Positions 37,607 through 46,700 of a stretch of 52,588 nucleotides of DNA are shown here, in pieces. The notes beneath the pieces are model-generated. The model did not search any database, had not been told where the DNA came from, and saw only the letters and a list, made by a program, of their open reading frames with translations. This DNA is from JANLSE01 sp038214135 (lineage in GTDB: Bacteria; Chloroflexota; Chloroflexia; Chloroflexales; Roseiflexaceae). The stretch lies in NCBI GenBank assembly GCA_038214135.1, contig JBBQSD010000030.1, positions 1 through 52,588 on the forward strand, in the 5' to 3' direction. The position numbers were made by a program, and so were the translations under genes. Positions within the stretch are counted from its first letter, which is position 1. Every line of letters begins with the position of its first letter.

Positions 37607-40303
37607 TTATCCATCCAACCGCACCCCACGTAACCGCAGGCTGTTCGTCACCACAAACACCGAGCTAAACGCCATTGCGCCAGCTGCCAGAATCGGGCTG
37701 AGCTGCCAACCAGTGAATGGATACAGCGCACCGGCTGCTAGTGGGATCAGCACCACATTATAGGCAAAGGCCCAGAACAGATTCCAGCGAATGGTGCCGA
37801 GGGTGCGCTTGCTGAGCTGAATGGCCTGGGCGACACCGCGCAGATCGCCGCGCATCAACGTAATGTCGGCGGCTTCCATGGCGACATCAGCGCCTGCTCC
37901 CATGGCGATCCCAACGTCGGCGCGGGCCAGCGCTGGCGCATCGTTGATGCCATCGCCAACCATTGCGATAACGGTGGCAGGGGTTTGTTTGGCTCCCCTC
38001 GCCCCCTGCCCTCCTCTCCCACGCCGGGGCGAGGGGGAAGTAGCAGATCTTGCTCCCTCTCCCTCGGGGAGAGGGTTGGGGTGAGGGGAATCAGGAGCCT
38101 GGAGGCGGGCGATCTCATCCGATTTCTGGCTTGGCAACACATCGGCCAGGATGTCATCGGGGCCAAGGCCGACTTGCCGCGCAATTGCCTCTGCCGTCCG
38201 CCGATTATCGCCTGTCAGCATCTTGACCGAAACCCCGATCCGTTGGAGTTCGGCGATTGCTGCACGCGATGAGGGCTTGACTGTATCGGCAACGCCGATC
38301 ACACCCTGCACTTGACCATCCGCCGCAATAATCATGGCGGTTTTGCCATCGCCCTGAAGCTGTGTGACAACATCCGCAATTGATTCGGTATTGATGCTCC
38401 AATCGGCCATGAGCGCCAGATTGCCGATCAGCACTGCGTGGCCATCCACAACCGCGCTGATACCACGCCCAGGAACCGCACTGAACGACTCGGGTTGGCT
38501 GAGGCTTAGCCCGCGCTGCTGCGCTGCTTGGACAATCGCTGCACCAAGTGGGTGCTCGCTGCCCCGTTCGGCAGAAGCGGCCAGGTGTAACATGTATTCA
38601 GGAGTCAGCAGCCAGGAGTCAGAAGGATCAGCTTCAGCCAGACGTTCCACCGGAACGTCTCTACCCTGACTGCTGACTGCTGATAGCTGATGGCTCACAA
38701 GAATATCGGTAACGGCTGGCTTACCCTCAGTGATTGTGCCGGTTTTGTCCAACACAACGATCTGGATAGCGGCGGCACGTTCGAGGCTGGTGGCGTTCTT
38801 GATCAGAATGCCGTGTTGTGCGCCAGTGCCGGTTCCGACCATGATTGCGGTGGGGGTTGCCAGGCCAAGCGCACACGGGCATGCGATCACGAGCACAGCG
38901 ACCGCAAAGATCATGGCCTGGGTAAACCCAACTCCGCCAAACGCCCACCATAATCCTAATGTCGCCAGCGCAACCACAATCACAACAGGAACGAAGATCG
39001 CCGATACCTGATCGACGAGACCCTGAACCGGGGCACGGCTGCCTTGCGCTTCCTGAACGAGCTTGATGATCTGGGCTAGCACTGTGCCCTTGCCGACCCG
39101 CGTGGCGCGCATCTGAAAGCTGCCAGTACGGTTCAGCGTCGCGCCAACGACACTATCGCCGCTGGCCTTTTCCACAGGCATACTCTCGCCAGTTAGCATG
39201 CTTTCATCAATCGCCGATGCGCCACTGGTGATGATGCCATCGACCGGGATCTTCTCGCCAGGCCGAACGATCACAATGTCGCCAGAACGAACCTCGGCAA
39301 TCGGAATATCGACTTCCTGGGTGCCCCGGATGACCCTGGCCGTTTTGGGTTGTAGACCGATCAGCGCCCGAATTGCTGCGCCCGTCTGGCTCTTGGCCCG
39401 CGCTTCCAGATATTTGCCGACCAGAATCAGCGTAATAATCACCGCTGCTGTCTCGAAATAGACATGGCCAGGAATGCCAAATGCCAGCAGTGCAATGCTA
39501 TAGAAAAAGGCCGCCGATGCGCCAAGCGCGATCAGCGTATCCATATTGGCTGTACGCGCCTTGAGCGCCTTCCAGGCATGAATATAGAAATCGCGGCCAC
39601 TATAGAACTGCACCGGCAGTGCCAAGAGCAGAAATAGCCAGTTGAGCAGATCTGCATTGGCCGGGTAGAGCATGAGCATGGTGCCTGCGTGGCCCATCTG
39701 CTCCTCAATCGCGGCCCATTGTGGCGTAAGCCAGGGCTCGATCAGGCCGAAATCGCGGGCCATGGAGAGCAGGAATAATGGCAGGCCAAACACAACACCA
39801 ACGATCAGTTTGCGGCGCTTCTCTGCCAATTCCTGGGCGCGGGCTGTGGCCTCGATATCATCGGCCTCGCCAGCGGATTGCCCGGCAGTCTCGATCACGC
39901 CATAGCCTGCTTGCTCGACGGCAGCCTTGAGCTCTGGCCAACTCGTGCTGGGCAGGAATGTGACATCGGCCCGTTCACTGGCCAGATTGACCGAGGCGCT
40001 GAGCACACCAGGCACTTTTTGCAGGGCTTTGGTGACGCGGTTCGAGCAGGATGCACACGTCATCCCAGTGACGGGAAACTCAATCTGGTCGGTGACGACA
40101 CCATAGCCCGCATTTTCGACAGCCGCGCGCAGCGCATCCGGCCCAGTCTGGGCCGCATCATAGCTGATGGCGGCCTGTTCGGTGGCAAGGTTCACGCTCG
40201 CATCGGCCACACCAGGCACTTTCTTCAAGGCTTTGGTAACGCGGTTCGAGCAGGATGCACACGTCATCCCGGTGACGGGTAGTTGGATGTGTTGAGTTGT
40301 CAT
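37607..40303 (-). CDS. copA: Copper-exporting P1B-type ATPase
   Basis: Pumps Cu(I) out of the cytoplasm. Two N-terminal heavy-metal-binding domains each hold GMTCASC (Cys15/18 and Cys83/86). The eight-helix membrane part has the Cys475-Pro-Cys477 metal site in VIACPCALGL; then DKTGT (Asp519, phosphorylated), HPLGAAI, MLTGDN and GDGINDAP. The 898-aa length exceeds the usual 750-830 partly because two dispersed repeats are read in frame: residues about 535-570, between TDI and the LHLAASAE helix, and residues about 737-777, just before VIAMVGDGIND. The start is ATG 40303 with GGAGG 7 bases upstream. It follows csoR on the same strand (56-base gap) and is presumably derepressed by copper. Confidence 0.95.
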   Translation of the reverse strand: MTTQHIQLPVTGMTCASCSNRVTKALKKVPGVADASVNLATEQAAISYDAAQTGPDALRAAVENAGYGVVTDQIEFPVTGMTCASCSNRVTKALQKVPGVLSASVNLASERADVTFLPSTSWPELKAAVEQAGYGVIETAGQSAGEADDIEATARAQELAEKRRKLIVGVVFGLPLFLLSMARDFGLIEPWLTPQWAAIEEQMGHAGTMLMLYPANADLLNWLFLLLALPVQFYSGRDFYIHAWKALKARTANMDTLIALGASAAFFYSIALLAFGIPGHVYFETAAVIITLILVGKYLEARAKSQTGAAIRALIGLQPKTARVIRGTQEVDIPIAEVRSGDIVIVRPGEKIPVDGIITSGASAIDESMLTGESMPVEKASGDSVVGATLNRTGSFQMRATRVGKGTVLAQIIKLVQEAQGSRAPVQGLVDQVSAIFVPVVIVVALATLGLWWAFGGVGFTQAMIFAVAVLVIACPCALGLATPTAIMVGTGTGAQHGILIKNATSLERAAAIQIVVLDKTGTITEGKPAVTDILVSHQLSAVSSQGRDVPVERLAEADPSDSWLLTPEYMLHLAASAERGSEHPLGAAIVQAAQQRGLSLSQPESFSAVPGRGISAVVDGHAVLIGNLALMADWSINTESIADVVTQLQGDGKTAMIIAADGQVQGVIGVADTVKPSSRAAIAELQRIGVSVKMLTGDNRRTAEAIARQVGLGPDDILADVLPSQKSDEIARLQAPDSPHPNPLPEGEGARSATSPSPRRGRGGQGARGAKQTPATVIAMVGDGINDAPALARADVGIAMGAGADVAMEAADITLMRGDLRGVAQAIQLSKRTLGTIRWNLFWAFAYNVVLIPLAAGALYPFTGWQLSPILAAGAMAFSSVFVVTNSLRLRGVRLDG
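37994..38090. repeat. Full-length family A repeat inside copA
   Basis: The outer arms are CCCCTCGCCCCC and GGGTTGGGGTGAGGGG. Inner pairs are CCTCTCCC-ACGCCGGGGCGAGGGG and CTCCCTCTCCCTCGGGGAGA. About 97 bases, translated without stop into a Pro/Gly/Arg-rich segment of the P-domain. It is the longest copy of the family in this window. Confidence 0.9.
38598..38697. repeat. Heptamer-armed element inside copA
   Basis: The left arm is GGAGTCA-GCAGCCA-GGAGTCA. The right arm is TGACTGC-TGACTGC-TGATAGC-TGATGGC, the same heptamer inverted. The core holds the hairpin GACGTTCCACCGGAACGTC (38641-38659). The whole element is about 100 bases and is read in frame as about 35 residues of CopA. Confidence 0.88.
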
Positions 40304-40318
40304 AAAAAACCTCCATAG

Positions 40319-40352
40319 GCCGCGGCGGGCTAAAGCCACGCAGCTATTTGTT
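40319..40352. repeat. Family C relative between copA and csoR
   Basis: GCCGCGGCGGGCTAAAGCCA-CGCAGCTATTTGTTA, a variant of the element at 10062-10094 (shared words GCGGGCTAA, GCCACGC, GCTATTTGT). It fills most of the gap between the csoR stop and the copA start. Confidence 0.6.
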
Positions 40353-40359
40353 ACGACGC

Positions 40360-40644
40360 CTATTGATGGGCGTTGGCGGCTTCGCTGGCTTCGAAGAGCT
40401 GGAGTAGCTCCTTGAGCACCCGTTCACGCTCATCGGCCTGTTCGCTGCGGATGGCAGTGGTGACACAGCCGTTCAGGTGATCGGCCAGAATGATGCTATT
40501 CAGCCGTTCGAGCGCCCGCTGGATCGCCCGCGTCTGCTTGATCAGATCAATACAGTACACATCTTCTTCGACCATGCGCTGAACGCCGCGCACATGGCCC
40601 TCTATCGTCTTTAGCCGGTTAAGTAACTGCTGTTTGTCGGCCAT
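40360..40644 (-). CDS. csoR: CsoR-family copper-sensing repressor
   Basis: A 94-aa all-helical DNA-binding repressor that releases its operator on binding Cu(I). The copper ligands are all present with the canonical spacing: Cys31 in DVYCIDLIKQ, and His56 and Cys60 in ADHLNGC (25 and 4 residues apart, as in the M. tuberculosis protein). The start ATG at 40644 has AAAGGAG 7 bases upstream. It is the first gene of the copper operon, reading into copA, behind a promoter with a C/G-tract palindrome where it presumably binds. Nickel or sulfide sensors of the family lack this exact C-H-C set, so copper is the best assignment. Confidence 0.93.
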   Translation of the reverse strand: MADKQQLLNRLKTIEGHVRGVQRMVEEDVYCIDLIKQTRAIQRALERLNSIILADHLNGCVTTAIRSEQADERERVLKELLQLFEASEAANAHQ

Positions 40645-40656
40645 CTTGTTCTCCTT

Positions 40657-40718
40657 TATACCCCCTCCCCCCTGGGGTGGGGTGTTTGTAGTATACTACT
40701 GGTGGGAGGATGTGTCAA
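40657..40718 (-). promoter_or_regulatory. csoR-copA promoter and CsoR operator
   Basis: On the minus strand, TTGACA (40718-40713) and TATACT (40695-40690) are separated by 17 bases. Just downstream lies ATACCCCCTCCCCCCTGGGG followed by TGGGG (about 40658-40682 on the plus strand), an ACCCC...GGGGT pseudo-palindrome like known CsoR sites. Binding there would block early elongation or open-complex formation. Confidence 0.75.
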
Positions 40719-40729
40719 GGGTGGGTATG

Positions 40730-40770
40730 CCCCTCACCCCCAACCTCTCTCCCCCACGGGCAGAGGGGCG
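40730..40770. repeat. Family A repeat upstream of the copper operon
   Basis: CCCCTCACCCCCAACCTCTC is followed by CCCCCACGGGCAGAGGGG. This is a partial copy with one inner inverted pair. Confidence 0.65.
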
Positions 40771-40863
40771 CAAACGGCCCGCAATGGGGATCGCCGTCGG
40801 AGATGCGAATGCTGAATCCGAGTACAATAGGCACATGCATTGTGAGTACAATATGAGAGCCGT

Positions 40864-40983
40864 CAGACCAGCCATCAGCCATCAGCTTTTTGGTGCTGGT
40901 GGATAGTATTACTGGCCTTACAACATTTGTTGTTTGTACAAACATCCATGGTTCGAGAGCTGAAAGCTGAGAGCTGAGAGCTA
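40864..40983. repeat. Heptamer-armed element, left of the phosphatidyltransferase gene
   Basis: The left arm has CCATCAG units and CTTTTTGGTGC, the core contains TTGTTGTTTGTACAAACATC, and the right arm is GAGCTGA-AAGCTGA-GAGCTGA-GAGCTAT. A close relative, with the same order of words, lies at 41624-41771. The element ends 20 bases before the gene's start codon. Confidence 0.85.
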
Positions 40984-41003
40984 TAGAATAAGGAGTTTGC
41001 CAT

Positions 41004-41618
41004 ATGCTGCCAATTCTTGCGCGCTACCGGGTTCTGTATGAGCAGACAACCATTCCGCTTGGGCGAATCTGTATGCGCCTTGGCTTGAGCCCTGATATGC
41101 TGACGCTGATCAGCCTTGCTTTGGGTGGGGTAGCGGCCTATGTGACGGCACAGGGCGCGTTTCTGTGGGGCATCTTCTTCATTCTGGCGATGGGCGCTGC
41201 CGATATGCTCGATGGGGCGACTGCCCGTGCTGGTGGGACTTCGACGCCATTTGGCACGGTTTTTGATCACACAGTTGATCGCTATGCCGAATTTTTGCTC
41301 ATTCTTGGGATTATGCTGAGTGGTGCGGTTACCCCTGGTTGGGCCATGTTCTCGCTGGTTGGGATGCTGATGGCCAGTTATGTGCGTGCCCGCGCCGAAT
41401 CAACCGGCCTGGTGGCGAGTTGTAATGTGGGCTTTGCTGGCCGCCAGGAAAAGCTGGGCTTGCTCGTGCTTGGCATGCTGCTGCAGCCATTCTTTCCAGC
41501 GTTGGGGCTGTTGCAATGGGCAACGATTGTGGTTGGGGTACTATCGCATATTACGGCCATTCAGCGCTTACTGTATACGCGGCGTGTTATTCTGGAAAGC
41601 ATGGTGCCTGGGAAATGA
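41004..41618 (+). CDS. CDP-alcohol phosphatidyltransferase
   Basis: A membrane enzyme that transfers a phosphatidyl group from a CDP-lipid to an alcohol such as inositol phosphate, glycerol phosphate or serine. The full signature is present: Asp67-x2-Asp70-Gly-x2-Ala-Arg-x8-Gly84-x3-Asp88-x3-Asp92. About 5-6 membrane segments in 204 aa. VRARAESTGL after the signature is typical of the inositol-phosphate type, but the head group cannot be fixed by eye. AAGGAG stands 9 bases before the ATG. It is flanked on both sides by closely related heptamer-armed repeats, which makes the gene look like a cassette between two direct element copies. Confidence 0.9.
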   Translation: MLPILARYRVLYEQTTIPLGRICMRLGLSPDMLTLISLALGGVAAYVTAQGAFLWGIFFILAMGAADMLDGATARAGGTSTPFGTVFDHTVDRYAEFLLILGIMLSGAVTPGWAMFSLVGMLMASYVRARAESTGLVASCNVGFAGRQEKLGLLVLGMLLQPFFPALGLLQWATIVVGVLSHITAIQRLLYTRRVILESMVPGK

Positions 41619-41623
41619 TTGGT

Positions 41624-41771
41624 AGCCATCAGCCATTAGCCATCAGCCATCAGCTTTTTGGTGCAGGCGAAGGTTGTTGCGTTTTCTACAATGTCTGTTG
41701 TTTGTACACACATCTATCGTTCGAGAGCTGAAAGCTGAAAGCTGTGAGCTGTGAGCTGTGAACTGAAAGCT
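41624..41771. repeat. Heptamer-armed element, right of the phosphatidyltransferase gene
   Basis: The left arm is a GCCATCA/GCCATTA array, followed by GCTTTTTGGTGCAGG. The core is CTGTTGTTTGTACACACATC. The right arm is a GAGCTGA/AAGCTGA/GAGCTGT array of about seven units. It has the same architecture and direction as the copy at 40864-40983. Confidence 0.88.
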
Positions 41772-41797
41772 AACTACGCTCATATGTGCGAAATCCG

Positions 41798-41826
41798 TTG
41801 CCGCTGCCCAATCCGTATGGTACAAT
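41798..41826 (+). promoter_or_regulatory. recN promoter
   Basis: TTGCCG at 41798-41803 and TACAAT at 41821-41826 are separated by 17 bases. The predicted transcript starts near 41833 and begins just before the octamer array. No GAAC-N4-GTTC box was found here. Confidence 0.6.
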
Positions 41827-41841
41827 AGCAATTAGGTATGC

Positions 41842-41889
41842 GCTTAAACGCTTGAACGCTCGAACGTTTAAACGCTTGAACGTTTAGCT
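41842..41889 (+). repeat. Octamer tandem array in the recN leader
   Basis: Six consecutive octamers of consensus GYTYRAAC: GCTTAAAC, GCTTGAAC, GCTCGAAC, GTTTAAAC, GCTTGAAC and a final degenerate GTTTAGCT. It lies in the predicted 5' untranslated region, 32 bases before the start codon. Confidence 0.9.
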
Positions 41890-41921
41890 GCTTGCTTCCG
41901 CTTTAGTCGAACGGCAGGCTC

Positions 41922-43703
41922 ATGCTGCTCGAGCTGAATATTAGCGATTTTGCGATTATCGAGCGCCTGAATTTGCGCCTCGGTACTGGCTTTAATGTCC
42001 TCACTGGCGAGACGGGTGCTGGCAAATCGATCATTATTGATGCGCTTGGCACATTGCGTGGCGAGCGGATCGATGCGAGTTTTGTTCGCGCTGGTACCGA
42101 ACGCGCCCGTATTGAGGGCATTTTTAGTGTGGCCGAACATCCGCAGATCGGCCCATTGCTGGATGAATATGGGCTGTGGGATGGCGAGGAAGATCAGGTC
42201 ATCCTGACCCGTGAGATCAACCGCGAGAGCGGGCGCAGTGTGGCCCGGATCAATGGCCGTGCGGTCAGTGCCGCTGTGCTGCGCGAGGTCGGCAGCCGTT
42301 TGGTGGACATTCACGGCCAGCATGAGGGCCTGACGCTGTTCAACACACGCACGCACGGCGATATGCTGGATCGCTATGGTGGTTTGGTGCCATTGCGCGA
42401 ACAAGTGGCCACTGGCGTTGCCGAATTGCGCCGCGTTCGCGATGCATTACAGGCATTGCGCCAGGCTGCTGCAAGCCGTGCCGAGCGGATCGAGGAGCTG
42501 CGCTTTCTGCTGGAAGATGTTCAAGCGGCCAAACTACGCGCTGGCGAAGAAGAAGAACTATTGCGTGAGCGTGTTCTGGTTCAGAACAGCGCCCGCATCA
42601 CCGATCTTGTGAATACGGCCTATGCGGCGTTGTATGGTGGCGATGATGGCCCACGGCGTGGCGCACGCTCGGTGGTCGAGGCGCTTGGATCGGTTGGCAC
42701 TGCATTGGATGAACTGGCCCGCCTGGATCCGAGCCTGACGAAGATTGCGGAACAGGCCGGCGATCTGCTGTATGGCGCGGAGGATCTGGCTATTGCTGTG
42801 CGCGCCTATCGCGAGGCAATCGATACCGACCCTAGCCGGCTGGATACGATTGAGGATCGCCTGACGCTGCTGCGCGATATACAGCGCAAGTATCGGGCGA
42901 CGCTTGATCAGATCCTGGAACGCGCCGCTGCTGCCGAAGCCGAAATTGAGCGCTTGACCAACAGCGCCGAACATCTGGCAGAGCTTGAGGACCAGGAGCA
43001 ACGCCTGTTGGCAGCGGCTGGGCGGTTGGCCGAGGATCTCTCGCGCAAACGGCGGGTGGTTGGTGATACCATGGCCACCGCGATTGTTGAAGTCATGCGC
43101 GAACTAGCCATGCCGCATGTGCGCTTTCAGGTGCGAACCGAGCGCGTTGGCGATGCCGATGGACTGCCAATTGGTGGTACGCGCTATGCCTTCGATAAAA
43201 CTGGCGTTGATCAGATCGAATTTATGCTCTCGCCCAACCCTGGTGAGCCACTCAAACCATTGGCCAAGATCGCATCTGGTGGCGAGAGTGCGCGGTTATT
43301 ATTGGCGCTGAAATCGATTCTCTCGCGGGTTGATGAAGTGCCAACGCTGATCTTCGATGAGGTTGATGTTGGTGTTGGCGGGCGGGCCGGTTATGTGGTT
43401 GGCGAGAAATTATGGAGCATCAGTGATCGCCACCAGGTAATCTGTATCACCCACCTTCCACAGGTCGCTGCATTTGGCGATATTCATTATGGTATTAGCA
43501 AGGCCTTTAGTGCGGATCGAACGCGTACATCGGTGCAGCGCCTCGATCCAGAGCAGCGTATTGATGAAATTGCCGCAATGCTGGATGGGACGCCAATCAG
43601 CGAACACAGCCGCCGCAGTGCCAAGGAAATGCTCGAACGTTCTGGGCAGTATAAACAGAAGAACACCCTTAGCGTTCATCAACCAGTGAGCGTAGAACAG
43701 TAA
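41922..43703 (+). CDS. recN: DNA repair protein RecN
   Basis: An SMC-like ATPase that acts in double-strand-break repair. Of the 593 aa, the N-terminal head has Walker A GETGAGKS (Lys35), a long central coiled coil (about 150-370) is rich in Arg/Glu/Leu heptads, and the C-terminal head has the signature region LKPLAKIASGGESARLLLAL and Walker B TLIFDEVDVGVGGR with the H-loop in ITHLPQVAAFGD. The domain set is complete for the family. The ATG at 41922 is preceded by GGCAGG. recN is usually damage-inducible; here no LexA-type box was found in front of it. Confidence 0.96.
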   Translation: MLLELNISDFAIIERLNLRLGTGFNVLTGETGAGKSIIIDALGTLRGERIDASFVRAGTERARIEGIFSVAEHPQIGPLLDEYGLWDGEEDQVILTREINRESGRSVARINGRAVSAAVLREVGSRLVDIHGQHEGLTLFNTRTHGDMLDRYGGLVPLREQVATGVAELRRVRDALQALRQAAASRAERIEELRFLLEDVQAAKLRAGEEEELLRERVLVQNSARITDLVNTAYAALYGGDDGPRRGARSVVEALGSVGTALDELARLDPSLTKIAEQAGDLLYGAEDLAIAVRAYREAIDTDPSRLDTIEDRLTLLRDIQRKYRATLDQILERAAAAEAEIERLTNSAEHLAELEDQEQRLLAAAGRLAEDLSRKRRVVGDTMATAIVEVMRELAMPHVRFQVRTERVGDADGLPIGGTRYAFDKTGVDQIEFMLSPNPGEPLKPLAKIASGGESARLLLALKSILSRVDEVPTLIFDEVDVGVGGRAGYVVGEKLWSISDRHQVICITHLPQVAAFGDIHYGISKAFSADRTRTSVQRLDPEQRIDEIAAMLDGTPISEHSRRSAKEMLERSGQYKQKNTLSVHQPVSVEQ

Positions 43704-43743
43704 GAGGCCAATGGGTAGGGTCATCAGCCCTACCTGAGACGAT

Positions 43744-46700
43744 ATGCAGCGACAATCAACCATCTCCATGTGGTGCGAACGGATCGTTGAGGGCGGCTGG
43801 CTTCTGGCCGTTGTGCTGATCCCTTCCTACTTTAATCTCCTCTCATCACGCCATTTCGAGCCGGATAAAGCGACCACCCTACGTGCGATTGTGCTGGTGA
43901 TGCTGGCGGCAGCCGTAATCCGCTGGCTCGATTCGCTTGGCTCCGGCCCGTCACGCACAGTTGCTGCGGCGGCAGGCCCATCGCTGTGGAAACGGATCAT
44001 TGCCTTCCCAATGGCACTGCCGGTTATCTTATATACGCTGGTGTTCCTGCTTGCGACGGCGGTTTCGATTGTACCAGGTGCCAGTTTCTGGGGTTCCTAT
44101 CAGCGCCTTCAGGGAACCTACACCAACCTTTCGTATGTGACGCTTGGCCTGCTGATTGTGTTCACGATGCAGCGCCGCGAACAGCTTGATCGCCTGATTG
44201 TGATGCTTGTGTTGGGCAGCCTTGCGGCGGTTGGCTATGGCCTGGTTCAGCATTTTCAGATCGATCCATTACCCTGGAAGGGCGATGTGATCGCCCGGGT
44301 TGCCTCAACAATGGGCAATTCGATTTTTGTAGCTGCCTATCTGATTCTGGTGCTGCCATTTGCATTGGCCAAGGCAATCAGCGCATTCTCGGAAGCCCAA
44401 CGCACGCCCGCATCCGATGCGCCAATGCGCGATCTCTCCTGGGCCGGAACATATCTGCTGCTGCTGATCGGCGGGCTGCTGATCATCTGGGCATCGATCC
44501 AGTTTGGAGCGGTGGTTCGTACATCCGATCTACGCTACTGGTGGGTCTACCCTGGTGCGCTGCTATCGGCTGGGGGTTTGTTTCTTGTGCCAACCCTGCG
44601 CCCGCATGCGAATGAGCGGGTTGGTGGTGCGATCTGGCCGGGAATTATCACGCTGGCGTATGTCATTCTGCTGGCAATCAGCTTTGTGATCGGCCAGGGC
44701 AGTGGGCAATCGGTGGGAGCCAATCCGGGCCGCCCTGGATTGGAATGGCCATTCTGGCTGATTGGCGGGCTAGCACTGGTGCTGATCGGCTATATTCTGC
44801 TGTTCACGCTAGCGAAAAAGAATGGCCCACCAACAAAACTATTACTCCAATTACAGGGTGTTGGCATGCTTGTGATTGCCTTTACCCTGCTGGCCGTGAT
44901 CTTCTTCACCCAGAGCCGTGGCCCATGGATCGGTGGCCTGGCCGGGCTGTTTGTGTTCTTCACCGTGCTCTTGGCGCTGGCATGGCGGCGCACCCGTGCC
45001 GCAGGCTCACCACAGGCCAGTTTGTGGCGCAATCTGCTGATTGGCGAAGTTGTGCTGGCGATAGCGCTTGGTGGTTTTCTGGTCGCCTTTAACCTTTCGA
45101 ATGCGCCATTCTTTGAGCAACTGCGAACGGTACCCTATATTGGGCGCATGGGCAAGCTGTTGGAGGTTGATGATGGCACTGGCAAGGTGCGGCGGCTGAT
45201 CTGGATTGGCGATGAACAGGCTGGCGGTTCGGTGGCACTGATCAAATCCGATCCGATTCGGGCAATTGTTGGTTGGGGGCCAGAAAGCATGTTTGTGGCC
45301 TATAACCGCTTCTACCCGCCATCACTTGCCAATATCGAATCGCGCGGTGCCTCGCCGGATCGCTCACACGAAGCATACTTGGATGAACTGATCAACAAGG
45401 GCGTACTTGGCCTGGCCAGCTATTTGTTTGTGTTGATCAGCGTTATTGTGCTGGCACGTCGCCTGATTCTGCGCAGCGAAGATTGGTCCAGCCAGGTGCT
45501 GCTGACCGGGTGTATTGCGGTTGTGACGGCTCATATGGTGGAAGGGTTCACTGGCATCCCGATTGTCGCAACCCTGATGCTATTATGGATCACGATTGCC
45601 ATCACGGTTATGGTTGGCAAATTGAAGGGCGAGTATAGTCTGAATGCACGCCCGCTGGTTGATCCAACACTTGCCGCAGAACCAACACCCGAACCAGAAC
45701 CACGCGCTGCCGGGCGGCAGAACAGCCAACGGCGGCCTTCCAACCGGGCACGTGGAAGTGGGAATAGTACTGGGAACAATGGCAGTGGTGGCAGAGGCCT
45801 AGCATCAACACGCCCCGCCAGATCATCGAATGCTGCAGCCTGGCTTGTCTATGGGCTGATCGCCATTGGTGCCTTAGCGGCAGTCTGGTCGTTCAATATC
45901 GATAATGTGTATGCCGATATGCGCTTCCAGCAGGGCCAGACCTATACCGAAGATCCGCAGGCCGATCTGGATCGCTATATTATTGGGACATCATTCTATC
46001 TTGATTCTGTGCGCATGGAGCCGAACCAGGATTTCTACTATCTCAATCTTGGCCGCAGCCTGATGAGTATTGTCGATATCCGCCGCCAGACGAGCGGAGT
46101 CGCGTTGGGGCAGCCCGATCCAGAGGTGCGGGTAGAGGATCTGTTGCGCCTCCAGGAACCAACCGATGTGCAATCGTTTGTGTTGCAGCAATCACCGATG
46201 ATGCTGATGAGCTATGCTGAAGCGGTGCTGAACCGTGCCCACACGATCAACCCGCTCAACAAGGATCATTTTGCCAATCTGGCGCGTATGTACAATTTCT
46301 GGTATTCACGGTTGCAGCGCGATCCCGCCATTCTGGCCAAGGCCGTCGATTGGTACAAGCGTGGCGTTGAGGTTGCGCCACAGGATGTGACCATTCTGAA
46401 CGAATATGCCTCGGCAACTGCCTTGCAGGGCAATGATGCGCGCAGCCGTGGTGATGAAGCGACTGCCAACGAGCGGCTGGCCGAAGCTGCGCGATTACTC
46501 GCCCGTTCGCAGCAGATCGACCCACTGTACCGTGATACGCCGGTTCGTGCCGCCGAGATCTTGCGCCTACAGGGCCGCTATGCTGAAGCCGTCGATAACT
46601 ATATCGTACTGCTGGCCCAGAACCCACGGGCACTGGACAACCAGATCGCCACGATTATTGATTCGCTGCGCAGCAAGCCCGAATTATTGCTGAAATTGCG

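Larger units (their letters stand above)
41619..41921. other. recN leader region and repeat-filled gap
   Basis: About 300 bases with no further gene: a heptamer-armed repeat (41624-41771), then the recN promoter (41798-41826) and an octamer array (41842-41889) in the recN leader. Confidence 0.65.

Noticed and set aside
40864..41771. Possible CRISPR array
   Set aside because: The repeats are contiguous heptamers without spacers, inverted between arms; there is no 25-40-base repeat/spacer periodicity and no cas gene in the window.
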